From Rhodopirellula sp. (GTDB lineage Bacteria > Planctomycetota > Planctomycetia > Pirellulales > Pirellulaceae): 12,151 bases of DNA. Positions 1 to 7,830 of this stretch are shown piece by piece. The translations under genes and the position numbers were made by a program. Position 1 is the first letter of the stretch; each line of letters begins with the position of its first letter. The stretch covers positions 7,647 to 19,797 of the forward strand of contig PAXU01000026.1 of assembly GCA_002714565.1 (NCBI GenBank), written 5' to 3'. The notes beneath the pieces were generated by a model. That model saw nothing but the letters and a program-made list of their open reading frames with translations, did not search any database and was not told where the DNA came from.

Positions 1-113
1 ATAGCTTCCTTACATAGCTTCCGGGCACGCGACGTTCATCTGGACGGTCACATGACTTTGGGCGTTACGTTAAAGCTTCTTTGTATTTGCAAATCCAAAT
101 AAGTACGACACAA

Positions 114-1061
114 ATGGCAAATTACTTGGTTACTGGCGGTGCCGGATTCATTGGTTCGCACATCGTCGATGCGCTTCTGAATCGTGGTGATTCAGTTCGC
201 GTCTTGGATAATCTCAATAGTGGAATCGGCCAGGAGCGTCTAACGGATCGCGACCGACTGGAGTTTATCCAAGGTGATCTGCTAGATAGTGAAGTTATAT
301 CCAGGGCTGTGGAAGGGATTGATGTTGTATTCCATCAGGCTGCATTGGCCTCTGTCCCGTACAGCTTAGAAAATCCTTTAGCAACTCATAGTGTGTGTGC
401 TACAGGAACCCTTCAATTACTGGAGTCATCCCGAGCGGCAGGAGTCAGGCGGCTGGTTTACGCAGGCAGCAGTAGTTGTTATGGCCAGTCAACTTCTGAA
501 ATCCAGCGTGAAGGCGACGTAACCAAGCCTTGTTCACCCTACGGCGCGGCCAAACTCGCCGGGGAACAGTATTGCCACGCGTTTTACGAGTCCTATGGAT
601 TTGAGACTGTGGTGCTACGCTATTTCAATGTTTTTGGTCCACGTCAGGATCCGAACAGTCAATATGCTGCTGTCATCCCAATTTTCATTACAAGAATGTT
701 GAACGGACGAGCACCGATTGTTTTTGGTGACGGTACACAGTCACGCGACTTTACATTTGTTGCAAACGTGGTTCATGGAAACTTACTTGCAGCCGAGGCT
801 TCGGCGGCAGTTGGCCACAGTATCAACATGGCCGCGGGAATGCGCGTCTCGTTAAACACTTTGATTGATTCCTTAAACGACTTGATGGGCACGGAAGTGG
901 CAGCAGACTATCAACCGGAGAGAGCGGGGGACATCAAGCACAGTTCTGCGGATATCTCACTGGCAAGGGAATTACTCGGATATGAACCGGTTGTAAGTCT
1001 CCAGGATGGCATTCGCGAGACGCTTGAGTACTACAAGAGTGTTTATTCGGCCAAAAACTAA
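114..1061 (+). CDS. NAD-dependent nucleotide-sugar 4-epimerase (UDP-glucose/UDP-GlcNAc epimerase type, SDR family)
   Basis: Predicted cytoplasmic extended short-chain dehydrogenase that interconverts C4 epimers of a UDP-sugar, supplying precursors for surface glycans. Visible: the NAD-binding Rossmann loop TGGAGFIGS at residues 7-15, a catalytic Ser cluster SSS at about 119-121, the Tyr/Lys pair in SPYGAAK (Y143, K147), and the RYFNVFGPRQ block typical of the family. The ASVPYSLENP stretch resembles UDP-GlcNAc 4-epimerases of the WbpP/TviC type more than GalE, but substrate cannot be fixed from this. The 315 aa length is normal. I chose ATG 114 because the Rossmann strand starts directly after it; an in-frame TTG at 81 would add 11 residues not expected in the family. 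No clear Shine-Dalgarno site precedes ATG 114. The gene ends 12 nt before the glycosyltransferase, so the two are probably one operon. Confidence 0.9.
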   Translation: MANYLVTGGAGFIGSHIVDALLNRGDSVRVLDNLNSGIGQERLTDRDRLEFIQGDLLDSEVISRAVEGIDVVFHQAALASVPYSLENPLATHSVCATGTLQLLESSRAAGVRRLVYAGSSSCYGQSTSEIQREGDVTKPCSPYGAAKLAGEQYCHAFYESYGFETVVLRYFNVFGPRQDPNSQYAAVIPIFITRMLNGRAPIVFGDGTQSRDFTFVANVVHGNLLAAEASAAVGHSINMAAGMRVSLNTLIDSLNDLMGTEVAADYQPERAGDIKHSSADISLARELLGYEPVVSLQDGIRETLEYYKSVYSAKN

Positions 1062-1073
1062 GGGGCAAATGCG

Positions 1074-1799
1074 ATGAAGGTATTAATCGTCGTCGCCACT
1101 TATAACGAAGTTGAAAACATTCCTACGCTCGTAGAGCGTCTCAACCAAATCGTGCCGGATGCCGATATCCTAATCGTTGATGATGACTCGCCCGATGGAA
1201 CGGGCCAATGGTGTAAGGAAGCATCAATGGTTAACGATCATCTTGATGTGATTATTCGCAAGGACGAGCGCGGTTTAGGTTCAGCAACTATTCGAGGCAT
1301 GCAGGAAGCGATTGACCGTGGATATGACGCCTGGCTTGGTATGGACGCGGATTTTTCACATCCACCGGAAAAGGTGCCGGCTCTCATTTCCAGACTTGCT
1401 GATAGTGGTGAACGGGAAGTGGATGTGGTCATCGGATCCAGGTACACCAAAGGTGGTGGCGTGGATGGCTGGCCGGTGCGAAGACGGCTAATGAGTCGTG
1501 GTGTCAATTTATATGCCCGCACGCTAATGGGATTACCCGTGAAGGATTGTAGCGGTGCATTTCGGTGTTGTCGGACGAAGATCCTCGAACGAATTGATTT
1601 TGAAATATTCCGTAGCACGGGTTATTCATTTTTTGAGGAGTTTCTGTGGCACGCTAAACGAGCAGGAGCTCGATTTGCTGAAGTTCCTTTTACATTCACG
1701 GATCGTCGATTTGGTGAGAGTAAGCTCAATGGATCAGAGGCGGCCAAGTCACTTGCTGTCATGGCACGTCTTGGCGTAAAGAACTGGCTCAAGTTCTGA
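1074..1799 (+). CDS. Polyprenol (dolichol)-phosphate mannosyltransferase-like GT2 glycosyltransferase
   Basis: Family 2 glycosyltransferase of the DPM1 / polyprenol monophosphomannose synthase type, which moves a sugar from a nucleotide donor to a lipid-phosphate carrier at the cytoplasmic membrane. Visible: N-terminal VVATYNEVENIP, the donor-binding DDDSPDGTG at residues 36-44, the metal-binding DAD at 91-93, GSRYTKGG at 121-128, DCSGAFRC near 158-166 and the RFGESKLNG block at 212-220. At 241 aa it matches the single-domain soluble form: there is no C-terminal GtrA-like or multi-TM extension, so membrane attachment would be peripheral. ATG 1074 is preceded by AGGGG at 1061-1065. It follows the epimerase by 12 nt, which suggests a joint role in lipid-linked sugar or surface glycan synthesis. 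The sugar is not proven; mannose is the family default, glucose is possible. Confidence 0.9.
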   Translation: MKVLIVVATYNEVENIPTLVERLNQIVPDADILIVDDDSPDGTGQWCKEASMVNDHLDVIIRKDERGLGSATIRGMQEAIDRGYDAWLGMDADFSHPPEKVPALISRLADSGEREVDVVIGSRYTKGGGVDGWPVRRRLMSRGVNLYARTLMGLPVKDCSGAFRCCRTKILERIDFEIFRSTGYSFFEEFLWHAKRAGARFAEVPFTFTDRRFGESKLNGSEAAKSLAVMARLGVKNWLKF

Positions 1800-1889
1800 G
1801 AATCGCTGGCTCAGTGTGGCAGCATTGAGTAAATTCCGCGGTTACAATGCGGGAATCCCGGACTGGTCAACACGCATTTAATTCACAGC

Positions 1890-1893
1890 AGGA
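1890..1893 (+). promoter_or_regulatory. Shine-Dalgarno site deciding the DUF6807 start
   Basis: AGGA lies 7 nt before GTG 1901 and 13 nt before ATG 1907. It favours the GTG start and argues against the ATG at 1847, which has no such site and would bury the signal peptide inside the chain. Confidence 0.45.
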
Positions 1894-1900
1894 TCAAAAA

Positions 1901-3145
1901 GTGAATATGGTTAAGCCTCTGTTTTTTGCTGTCTCGCTGCTTGTCGCAGCCCAATCCACGGTCAGTGCTGAAGAATTTAGTACAGATGTCGCAATTAATA
2001 TTGGCGATGTGCAGCGCATCAATACGCCGGTAAGACTTCTGGTGGAAATGCCGGAGAAGTTTGTTGGTAAACAAGGGGGAATCATAATTGGTGATCGGTT
2101 CCTGCCGGCACAAATCTCGAAACCGGGATTAGTGTCCACCCGTAATTTCGATACCCAGGGAAAACTGGAAGTGACGCTGTTACTGGCGAATATTCCAGCA
2201 GGTAGATCATCCGGCGGCAAGCTGTTGGTTAACGACGAAGTCGATGCACCGGCAAAACTCGAGTTTCGTGACGAGGCAGGGAAATACACGGACATTTCCA
2301 TCGAAGGTCGAAACGTATTGAGATACATGTATGAAGCGCTTGATAACTCGACAAAGGAGCGGCGGATGGAGACTTACAAGGTCTATCACCATCTGTACGA
2401 TCCGACGGGCAGCAAGTTTGTAACCAAAGGTGCCGGTGGTTTATTCCCGCATCATCGCGGTCTCTTTTTTGGATTCAATCGCATTAGCTACGGTGATGGT
2501 AAAACCGCCGATATTTGGCATTGTAACAATGGTGAAAGTCAGGCTCATGCCAAAGTGATCAGTGAAGATTCGGGGCCACTTTTCGGTCGACATACACTGC
2601 AGATTGAATGGAAAGGTAAAGACGGCGCAGTGTTTGCCGTAGAGACGCGTGAAATGACTGCATACAACGCCAAGGGCGGGGTGATGGTGGAATTCGCGAC
2701 AAAATTAGAGTCCAAAGTCGGCAAAATCAAGTTAGACGGCGACCCACAACACGCTGGATTCCAGTTTCGTGGCTCACAACACATTCCGGACAAGACAAAG
2801 GACCAGACGTATTACGTGAGGCCGGACGGTAAAGGTGAACCTGGTAAATTCCGAAATTGGCCCAACGACAAAGATCATGTCAATCTTGCATGGCACGCCC
2901 AGTCATTCGTAATCGATGAAACCCGATACACGTGTTGTTATCTCGATCGTCCTGACAATCCAAAGGAAGCAAGATTCAGTGAGCGAGATTACGGTCGCTT
3001 TGGTTCATACTTTGAATACACCGTTTCCGAAAGTAACCCTTTGTATCTGAATTACCGGATTTGGTTACAGGAGGGTGAGATGACCGTGGAGCAGGTCGAA
3101 CGTTACAGTAAGGATTTTGTGTCGCCTCCGGAGGTTACGCAATAA
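1901..3145 (+). CDS. Secreted DUF6807 ('PmoA-like') family protein
   Basis: Predicted exported protein of the DUF6807 family, common in Planctomycetes and Bacteroidetes and often annotated 'methane oxygenase PmoA'; that label is misleading, since nothing here resembles the membrane subunit of methane monooxygenase. A Sec signal peptide is visible (VKPLFFAVSLLVAAQSTVSA, cleavage after about residue 23). Conserved family blocks follow: KGAGGLFPHHRGLF at about 176-189, DPQHAGFQFR at about 281-290 and SERDYGRFGSYF at about 360-371. The His-rich first block could bind a metal or ligand (inference). I chose GTG 1901 because AGGA at 1890-1893 sits 7 nt upstream; ATG 1907 is the alternative and yields the same signal peptide. 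An upstream ATG at 1847 would place about 18 polar residues before the signal peptide, which is unlikely. Biochemical function is unknown; family context points to carbohydrate use. Confidence 0.85.
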   Translation: MNMVKPLFFAVSLLVAAQSTVSAEEFSTDVAINIGDVQRINTPVRLLVEMPEKFVGKQGGIIIGDRFLPAQISKPGLVSTRNFDTQGKLEVTLLLANIPAGRSSGGKLLVNDEVDAPAKLEFRDEAGKYTDISIEGRNVLRYMYEALDNSTKERRMETYKVYHHLYDPTGSKFVTKGAGGLFPHHRGLFFGFNRISYGDGKTADIWHCNNGESQAHAKVISEDSGPLFGRHTLQIEWKGKDGAVFAVETREMTAYNAKGGVMVEFATKLESKVGKIKLDGDPQHAGFQFRGSQHIPDKTKDQTYYVRPDGKGEPGKFRNWPNDKDHVNLAWHAQSFVIDETRYTCCYLDRPDNPKEARFSERDYGRFGSYFEYTVSESNPLYLNYRIWLQEGEMTVEQVERYSKDFVSPPEVTQ

Positions 3146-3288
3146 TCCAATCGTCTCTGCTACTAGCATGCAGATTTATCGCGTTTTAAAATACTCGCAA
3201 ACACATAACAGGTTTAAACAGCTGGGCATAACTGAATGCGGAGTGCCTAAGTTTCTTTTCAATTTGCCATTCAACGAGGATTCATCAG

Positions 3289-5244
3289 ATGTCAGAGCAA
3301 ACCGGTGGAATTGACAACGTGATGCAGGAAACCAGACTCTTCCCACCTTCAGAAGAGTTTGCATCGGCTGCAAGTATTGGATCGCTCGAGGCATATCAAC
3401 AGCTTTATGATCAGGCAAAAGCAGATCCGGTTGCCTTTTGGGGAGAGTTGGGGCAACAGGAATTGCACTGGTTTGAACCGTTCAATGAAATCCTGCAGTG
3501 GGATGAACCGTATGCAAAGTGGTTTGTCGGCGGTAAGACCAACGTATCCTACAATTGCCTTGACGCTCACCTGGATACAGAACGGCGTGACAAGCTGGCG
3601 ATAATCTGGGAAGGTGAGCCGGGCGATAAACGCACGTTGACCTACGCTCAGCTGCACTCCGAAGTTTGCCGGTTTGCCAACGCTCTCAAATCAGTGGGAG
3701 TGGGTGAGGGCGATGTCGTTTCCGTTTACATGCCTATGGTGCCGGAATTGGCAATTGCCATGCTAGCATGTGCACGTATTGGAGCAATTCATTCAGTTAT
3801 CTTTGGCGGATTCTCTGCGGAATCAATTGCAGATCGAAACAATGATGCCAGTGCCAAAGTTGTACTGACCGCTGATGGTGGATGGCGGCGCGGCAAAGTG
3901 CTCGAACTGAAAAAGACGGTGGATGAAGCACTTGAAAAGTCACCAACAGTGGAATCCGTGATCGTTCTTAAGAGAACTGAGAACGCAGTGGAAATGGTGG
4001 AAGGACGCGACTATTGGTGGCACGACCTTTTGGATAATGTCGATGACGATTGTCCAGCCAAGCCGCTGGATTCCGAGGCCCCGCTGTTCATTCTCTACAC
4101 GAGCGGTTCGACGGGAAAACCAAAAGGCATTAAACACACAACAGCCGGATACAACCTATACGCCAAGAAAACGTTTGAGTGGGTGTTTGATCACCGCGAT
4201 GACGACATCTATTGGTGTACGGCAGATTGCGGGTGGATTACCGGTCACAGTTACATTGTTTACGGTCCCCTTTCTGCCGGCGCCACGGCACTGATGTATG
4301 AAGGTGCTCCCAACTTCCCGGAAGAGGATCGATTCTGGGATCTTGTTGAAAAGCATCAGGTGACTATTCTCTACACTGCTCCGACAGCGATCAGGGCGTT
4401 TATCAAATGGGGTGATCATCACGTTGAAAAACATGACTTATCGAGCTTGCGTTTGTTAGGAACGGTGGGAGAAGGCATTAATCCGGAAGCATGGATTTGG
4501 TACCACGAGAAGATCGGTAGCGAGCGATGCCCGATCGTTGATACCTGGTGGCAAACGGAAACTGGTGGCATCATGATGTCGCCACTCCCCGGAGCCATCG
4601 CTACCAAGCCAGGCAGTTGTACGAAGCCATTACCGGGAATTATTCCGGCGATTGTTGATGAGTCGGGCGCCCCGGTCGGACAGAATCAAGGTGGCTGGCT
4701 AGTCATGACGCACCCATGGCCGGGAATGCTACGCGGTATTTGGGGCGACGATGAACGATTCAAGGATCAATATTGGAGTGCAGTTCCGGGTAATTACCTT
4801 GCCGGTGATAATGCCCGTTGCGATGAAGACGGGTATTACTGGATCATGGGGCGCATTGATGACGTGATCAATGTTTCCGGACACCGACTAAGCACCATCG
4901 AGGTTGAAAGTGCTCTTGTAAGCCATCCTTCGGTTGCTGAAGCTGCAGCGGTAGGTCGTAAGGACGACCTCAAAGGACAGGCCATTGCAGTGTTTGTCAC
5001 GGTTGTCGGTGCTGAACCGACTGAAGAACTCAAGCAGGAGTTGAAACAGCACGTGCGCAATGAAATCGGTGCACTAGCTCAGCCGGATGATGTTCGGTTT
5101 ACCAACGCACTGCCCAAAACACGAAGCGGGAAGATTATGCGGCGGTTGCTTAAAGATATTGCCGAAGGCACCGAGTCAGTTGGTGACACGAGTACTCTGG
5201 AAGACTACTCAGTGCTGGCACAGCTTCGTGCACAGGACGAGTAA
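3289..5244 (+). CDS. acs: Acetyl-CoA synthetase (AMP-forming)
   Basis: Cytoplasmic acetate:CoA ligase: acetate + ATP + CoA gives acetyl-CoA + AMP + PPi through an acetyl-adenylate. Visible in order: an N-terminal ACAS_N region (about residues 32-95, with [11 protein letters not shown]), the P-loop-like [11 protein letters not shown] at 270-280, the WWQTETGG motif at 420-427, the adenylation hinge region with [17 protein letters not shown], and the C-terminal [11 protein letters not shown] with the catalytic Lys at 615, the residue that protein acetylation silences in characterised Acs enzymes. The WWQTETGG Trp typical of acetate-specific enzymes supports acetate rather than a longer acyl chain. 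Length of 651 aa is standard. ATG 3289 has CGAGGA at 3275-3280, 8 nt upstream. It stands alone: 143 nt from the DUF6807 gene, and convergent with the lipoprotein gene with a 19-nt gap. Confidence 0.97.
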   Translation: MSEQTGGIDNVMQETRLFPPSEEFASAASIGSLEAYQQLYDQAKADPVAFWGELGQQELHWFEPFNEILQWDEPYAKWFVGGKTNVSYNCLDAHLDTERRDKLAIIWEGEPGDKRTLTYAQLHSEVCRFANALKSVGVGEGDVVSVYMPMVPELAIAMLACARIGAIHSVIFGGFSAESIADRNNDASAKVVLTADGGWRRGKVLELKKTVDEALEKSPTVESVIVLKRTENAVEMVEGRDYWWHDLLDNVDDDCPAKPLDSEAPLFILYTSGSTGKPKGIKHTTAGYNLYAKKTFEWVFDHRDDDIYWCTADCGWITGHSYIVYGPLSAGATALMYEGAPNFPEEDRFWDLVEKHQVTILYTAPTAIRAFIKWGDHHVEKHDLSSLRLLGTVGEGINPEAWIWYHEKIGSERCPIVDTWWQTETGGIMMSPLPGAIATKPGSCTKPLPGIIPAIVDESGAPVGQNQGGWLVMTHPWPGMLRGIWGDDERFKDQYWSAVPGNYLAGDNARCDEDGYYWIMGRIDDVINVSGHRLSTIEVESALVSHPSVAEAAAVGRKDDLKGQAIAVFVTVVGAEPTEELKQELKQHVRNEIGALAQPDDVRFTNALPKTRSGKIMRRLLKDIAEGTESVGDTSTLEDYSVLAQLRAQDE

Positions 5245-5263
5245 ACAAAGACGAAGATGACTC

Positions 5264-5932
5264 TTAGTTTCCGGCCACTTCCACAGCAGACTCAGATGGG
5301 TTTCCGGCACTTTCAATACGACTGAGCATTTCTTCAGGATTCTCGAAGTTTAGAAACGTCGGAGATGACTCAGGAGTGATTCGTGTTGCCATGCCAGCCA
5401 CACGCCATCCGTCTTTCTGGTTTTTCATCACCCAGATGATTTCGAATTCTCGGGCCACGGTTTTACCTGGCGGGATTTCGCTCCAGGAGCTGTTCACATA
5501 TGCGCCCCCTTTTACCGTTTCAACTTTGCCGACCTTGAATTGTGCTGACGGCGATCCCGGCGGTTGAACCACGAGATTATGCTTACTCGTTTCGATTCGC
5601 GCTTTTTCTGTGAGCAACGCTGCTACGATTGGTTTGTCGCCGTCCTTCATTGCAGCCAGGAACTGCTTAATTACCTGGTCTGGCGAGGCATCCTTAGCGA
5701 TATTGAAGCTTGTTGAATCAACGTTTATCTCAGTTTCATCAGTTGATTGGGTGTTCTGAGCACCTGTCAGATTCGAATCATCCAATTCCCCTGGTTCTAC
5801 AACAGGCGGATTCTCTTCTAAATCCGTTGAGGATTCATCGACGGGATCTCCACAACCAATGGTAAACGTGGCTGTGATGAGAATTGCTAGCCAATTGGAG
5901 GAAAATAGGTGTCTAAGTTCACTAGAGAACAT
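5264..5932 (-). CDS. Putative lipoprotein with NTF2/SnoaL-like domain
   Basis: Not assigned to a characterised family. The N-terminus is a hydrophobic signal (WLAILITATFTIG) ending in Cys27, so export and lipid attachment are likely, although the lipobox T-I-G-C is weak because position -3 is Thr rather than Leu. An acidic, Ser/Thr-rich linker spans about residues 28-78. From about 81 to 190 comes a compact domain that starts SPDQVIKQFLAAMKDGD and contains AALLTEKAR and FEIIWVMKNQKDGWRVAGMA; this layout resembles the NTF2-like/DUF4878 fold and recurs in planctomycete lipoproteins (inference from pattern). I chose ATG 5932 because GGAAGG at 5948-5943 lies 10 nt upstream; a TTG at 5959 would only add residues before the signal. 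The gene converges on acs and is divergent from the small secreted protein gene. Confidence 0.7.
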   Translation of the reverse strand: MFSSELRHLFSSNWLAILITATFTIGCGDPVDESSTDLEENPPVVEPGELDDSNLTGAQNTQSTDETEINVDSTSFNIAKDASPDQVIKQFLAAMKDGDKPIVAALLTEKARIETSKHNLVVQPPGSPSAQFKVGKVETVKGGAYVNSSWSEIPPGKTVAREFEIIWVMKNQKDGWRVAGMATRITPESSPTFLNFENPEEMLSRIESAGNPSESAVEVAGN

Positions 5933-6050
5933 CGTTGAGGGCCCTTCCCGTAATCGCAAATCGATGACGTCATGTCATTTCTTGGTGCGGAGTTTCTCAC
6001 AGAATGATATTCGTGGTCAATATGGATTACAGGGAACCCGGATTTGGCCG

Positions 6051-6073
6051 CACAGTTTAACAACTGTGTTTTT
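6051..6073 (+). terminator. Hairpin plus T-run, candidate terminator or attenuator
   Basis: The perfect 7-bp stem CACAGTT/AACTGTG (6051-6057 with 6062-6068) has a TAAC loop and is followed by five T (6069-6073). It is oriented for a plus-strand transcript, yet no plus-strand gene ends upstream; the nearest plus-strand stop is acs, about 800 nt away beyond an opposing gene. It may end a short untranslated RNA or attenuate transcription into the 6328 gene. The stem is AT-moderate, so activity is uncertain. Confidence 0.35.
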
Positions 6074-6146
6074 GATTGATAGATTCGTGATTAAGAAATA
6101 GGCACTCTGCTTAGGAATTGGGCAGGGTCTAAACATCACTCTCGCT

Positions 6147-6173
6147 CTGACACGTTTCCGTTCTCAATATAAC
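6147..6173 (+). promoter_or_regulatory. Weak sigma70-like promoter candidate for the small secreted protein gene
   Basis: CTGACA (6147-6152) resembles a -35 box and TATAAC (6168-6173) a -10 box, but the 15-nt spacer is shorter than the preferred 16-18. If used, it would give a leader of roughly 145 nt before ATG 6328 and would lie downstream of the hairpin at 6051-6073. Planctomycete promoter rules are poorly known, so this is tentative. Confidence 0.22.
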
Positions 6174-6315
6174 CGTCAAAAACTATACAGCCCTAATTGT
6201 GGGTCTATTTTCACAGCGGAATAACTAAATTCGACGATGAATGGTGTGGAGTAGTGCCGGCGCTTGGTCAGAATGGACTATTCCGTAGTTGAAAAAACAT
6301 ACTTGTTTTGTCGTT

Positions 6316-6322
6316 GGAGGAA
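6316..6322 (+). promoter_or_regulatory. Strong Shine-Dalgarno site deciding the 6328 start
   Basis: GGAGGAA is the best ribosome site in the window. It ends 5 nt before ATG 6328 and leaves the signal peptide (MKRLMIAMLV...) at the N-terminus. It excludes the longer in-frame TTG start at 6289. Confidence 0.75.
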
Positions 6323-6327
6323 TAGTG

Positions 6328-6639
6328 ATGAAGCGTTTAATGATTGCGATGCTTGTTATCGCCAGTATTTTCACCGTGTCTTTAAGCAACAGTTTTGCTG
6401 GTGAAAAACGTGCAGTAGTAGAAAAGATTTCATCGATCGTGAAGATTGCAAAGACTGAGAAGTCCGAAGATGCAAAACCACTGATCACCCGCATTAAGAG
6501 CGGTGTGGAGGCAACTACAGACGCAGTGAAGGATGCAACCGAAGGCAGAGTGGCAACCATTTGCGAGAAATGCAAAGGTGCTGTTAGCAAAGCTAAGAGC
6601 GTTGTAGCAAAGGTACGTGAAAAGGTATCTCGTAATTAG
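6328..6639 (+). CDS. Small secreted Lys/Ala-rich basic protein
   Basis: I do not recognise the family. The 103-aa product begins with a clear Sec signal peptide (MKRLMIAMLVIASIFTVSLS, cleavage likely after SFA at residue 24). The mature part of about 79 aa is dominated by Lys, Ala, Val, Glu and Ser, with 19 Lys/Arg against 11 Asp/Glu, so it is strongly basic and probably helical. Heptad-like hydrophobic spacing (ISSIVKIAK, VSKAKSVVAKVREKV) suggests amphipathic helices. A single CEKC pair at 79-82 could form a disulfide or bind a metal. GGAGGAA at 6316-6322 fixes ATG 6328. Its own spacer upstream and a strong terminator downstream make it look like a single-gene, well-expressed transcript. Possible roles such as a cell-envelope or nucleic-acid-binding protein are guesses only. 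Confidence 0.72.
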   Translation: MKRLMIAMLVIASIFTVSLSNSFAGEKRAVVEKISSIVKIAKTEKSEDAKPLITRIKSGVEATTDAVKDATEGRVATICEKCKGAVSKAKSVVAKVREKVSRN

Positions 6640-6658
6640 GTTGCGACTTGCCGGTATT

Positions 6659-6678
6659 GATTCATCTATTGATGAATC
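6659..6678 (+). terminator. First hairpin of a tandem 3' structure
   Basis: The perfect 8-bp stem GATTCATC/GATGAATC (6659-6666 with 6671-6678) encloses a TATT loop, 19 nt after the stop of the small secreted protein gene. It has no T-run, so it is more likely a 3'-end stabilising or processing element than a terminator by itself. Confidence 0.4.
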
Positions 6679-6691
6679 GGTCGAAACAACC

Positions 6692-6735
6692 AAACGCACG
6701 GTTGAGACTCCAAATCTCAACCGTGCGTTTTTTTT
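6692..6735. terminator. Strong intrinsic terminator, probably bidirectional
   Basis: A perfect 16-bp stem, AAACGCACGGTTGAGA (6692-6707) with its complement at 6715-6730, and a 7-nt loop; the run of eight T (6728-6735) overlaps the stem base. It terminates the plus-strand small secreted protein gene. On the minus strand it begins 9 nt after the GTPase stop and is followed by a looser T-rich stretch (TTTGGTTGTTT), so it likely serves both convergent genes. Confidence 0.93.
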
Positions 6736-6744
6736 GTTCTGTGA

Positions 6745-7743
6745 TTAGCAGTGTATTTCGACGATGTCTTTATCTGCCGGTACGTAGTCGCCTTTCACCT
6801 GAGTTCCATCGTGGACATTGATTCCCCAGACTTTCGCAAATTTGAACGACTCTGCTACATCTTTATGGATCAACTGTGAAAGCTCCACTAATGTCTCTCC
6901 GCGTTTGATAGTAAACGGCTTGTCAAAGTTCGCTTCCTTTTGTGTTGGCATCTTGGTGTAAACACGAACGACATCCAGTGCACGAAAAACTGCATCACGT
7001 ACTTCATCTAGTCCAGTCCCGGTCGTTGCTGAGATATCAAAGGACTTGAACACGATTGGGCATACTTCGTTAATCCATTCTCGCCTACCGGCTGAGTCCG
7101 AGTCATCCGTCTTGTTATAAATAGCATAGGTGCGGGTATAGGATCGCCCGATGTCTTCTTCATCCAAATACGTATCATTGGCTAGACGCGTTTTTCCATC
7201 GTTAAATCGATCGAGTATGGCGGCGATATCTTCAGCACAGTCATCATTCCCTAAGTCGATAAACAGAAGGACGATGTCTGCCCCGCGTACGAGGTTGACC
7301 ATGTTTTGGTCCATGACATCGTTGGTGATCGGCGGCGTGTCAATGACCTGGATCATCACGTCTTCAAAGGCCATCATGCCTGGAATCGGATCTCGTGTCG
7401 TAAATGGATAATCGGCTACTTCCGGTGTAGCTCGAGTCACTGCTGTTAGGAATTGACTCTTACCACTGTTTGGTGGCCCGATAAGCACGACGCGTCCGGC
7501 ACCTTGATGTGGAATTTTAAAACCACTTTGAGCATCACTTGTAGGTTTTTTCGCACCATCAGAGATATCATTCTTTACCTTGCTGATCTTCTGCTTGAGA
7601 TCAGATTGGAGCTTATCAGTTCCTTTGTGCTTTGGGATTTCCCGTAGCATAATCTCAAGGCAATCCAACTCTTCCTGAGGACTGGTTGCTTGACGGTATG
7701 CTTGTTCGGCTTTACGGTATTGCGGTGTTAGATTTGCTGGCAT
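6745..7743 (-). CDS. DRG/Obg-like TRAFAC GTPase with C-terminal TGS domain
   Basis: Predicted cytoplasmic GTPase of the OBG-HflX-like superfamily (DRG/Rbg branch, COG1163-like), usually tied to ribosomes or translation. Order: a charged helical N-terminus (residues 1-75, [16 protein letters not shown]), the G1 P-loop GPPNSGKS at 89-96, the G2 region [11 protein letters not shown] at about 112-122, G3 DTPP at 135-138, G4 NKTD at 210-213, G5-like SATTGTG at 238-244, and a TGS domain from about 277 to the end at 332. G3 departs from the DxxG consensus because Gly is replaced by Pro. I chose ATG 7743 because family members begin MPANL; a TTG at 7758 would add five residues. Only a weak AGG lies upstream. 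The gene diverges from polX across a 134-nt spacer. Its cellular role in Planctomycetes is not established here. Confidence 0.87.
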   Translation of the reverse strand: MPANLTPQYRKAEQAYRQATSPQEELDCLEIMLREIPKHKGTDKLQSDLKQKISKVKNDISDGAKKPTSDAQSGFKIPHQGAGRVVLIGPPNSGKSQFLTAVTRATPEVADYPFTTRDPIPGMMAFEDVMIQVIDTPPITNDVMDQNMVNLVRGADIVLLFIDLGNDDCAEDIAAILDRFNDGKTRLANDTYLDEEDIGRSYTRTYAIYNKTDDSDSAGRREWINEVCPIVFKSFDISATTGTGLDEVRDAVFRALDVVRVYTKMPTQKEANFDKPFTIKRGETLVELSQLIHKDVAESFKFAKVWGINVHDGTQVKGDYVPADKDIVEIHC

Positions 7744-7798
7744 GCAAAACCTAGTCAAATACGTGCTAGATTACTATCCTGTACGCGTTCAGTTTATC

Positions 7799-7830
7799 GC
7801 GCCGTTGGCGCAGGCTAAACAGCTGTTAGC
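7799..7830. repeat. Adjacent inverted repeats in the divergent GTPase/polX spacer
   Basis: GCGCC-GTT-GGCGC (7799-7811) is followed by GCTAA...TTAGC (7814-7830), which contains the perfect 10-bp palindrome AACAGCTGTT (7818-7827). They sit midway between two divergent starts, a usual position for an operator, but both are short and could be chance. Confidence 0.25.

Larger units (their letters stand above)
5933..6327. other. Long non-coding spacer between divergent genes
   Basis: About 395 nt between the lipoprotein start and the small secreted protein start. It holds a perfect 10-bp palindrome ATGACGTCAT at 5964-5973, 31 nt before the lipoprotein ATG; a hairpin with T-run at 6051-6073; and a weak promoter candidate at 6147-6173. 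Short reading frames here lack a plausible start, ribosome site or composition. No tRNA or riboswitch fold was recognised. Confidence 0.6.

Noticed and set aside
1..22. Direct repeat ATAGCTTCC at 1-9 and 14-22
   Set aside because: Only two 9-nt copies with a 13-nt period and nothing around them suggesting an array, att site or iteron set.
1..102. Open plus frame from the left edge to TAA at 100-102, possibly the tail of an upstream gene
   Set aside because: The 33 codons show no motif and unconvincing composition (ending LLCICKSK), and the other frames close early simply by chance. It cannot be supported without sequence to the left.
1238..1618. Long minus-strand reading frame inside the GT2 gene, and similar antisense frames within the other genes
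   Set aside because: They lie opposite well-supported genes, lack ribosome sites and motifs, and have the Ser/Arg/Pro/Thr-rich composition typical of antisense shadows.
1825..1848. TTGAGT and TACAAT as a promoter for the DUF6807 gene
   Set aside because: The spacer is only 12 nt, incompatible with a sigma70-type promoter.
3125..3134. CCTCCGGAGG palindrome at the end of the DUF6807 gene
   Set aside because: It has no loop and is explained by the Pro-Pro-Glu-Val codons at the C-terminus.
3156..3178. TCTGC...GCAGA hairpin followed by T-rich bases after the DUF6807 gene
   Set aside because: The stem has only 5 bp with a 9-nt loop and the T-run is interrupted, too weak to call a terminator.
5964..5973. 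ATGACGTCAT palindrome near the lipoprotein start
   Set aside because: It looks like a eukaryotic CRE box, which has no meaning here; a single 10-bp palindrome is weak evidence of a bacterial operator. Mentioned under the spacer only.
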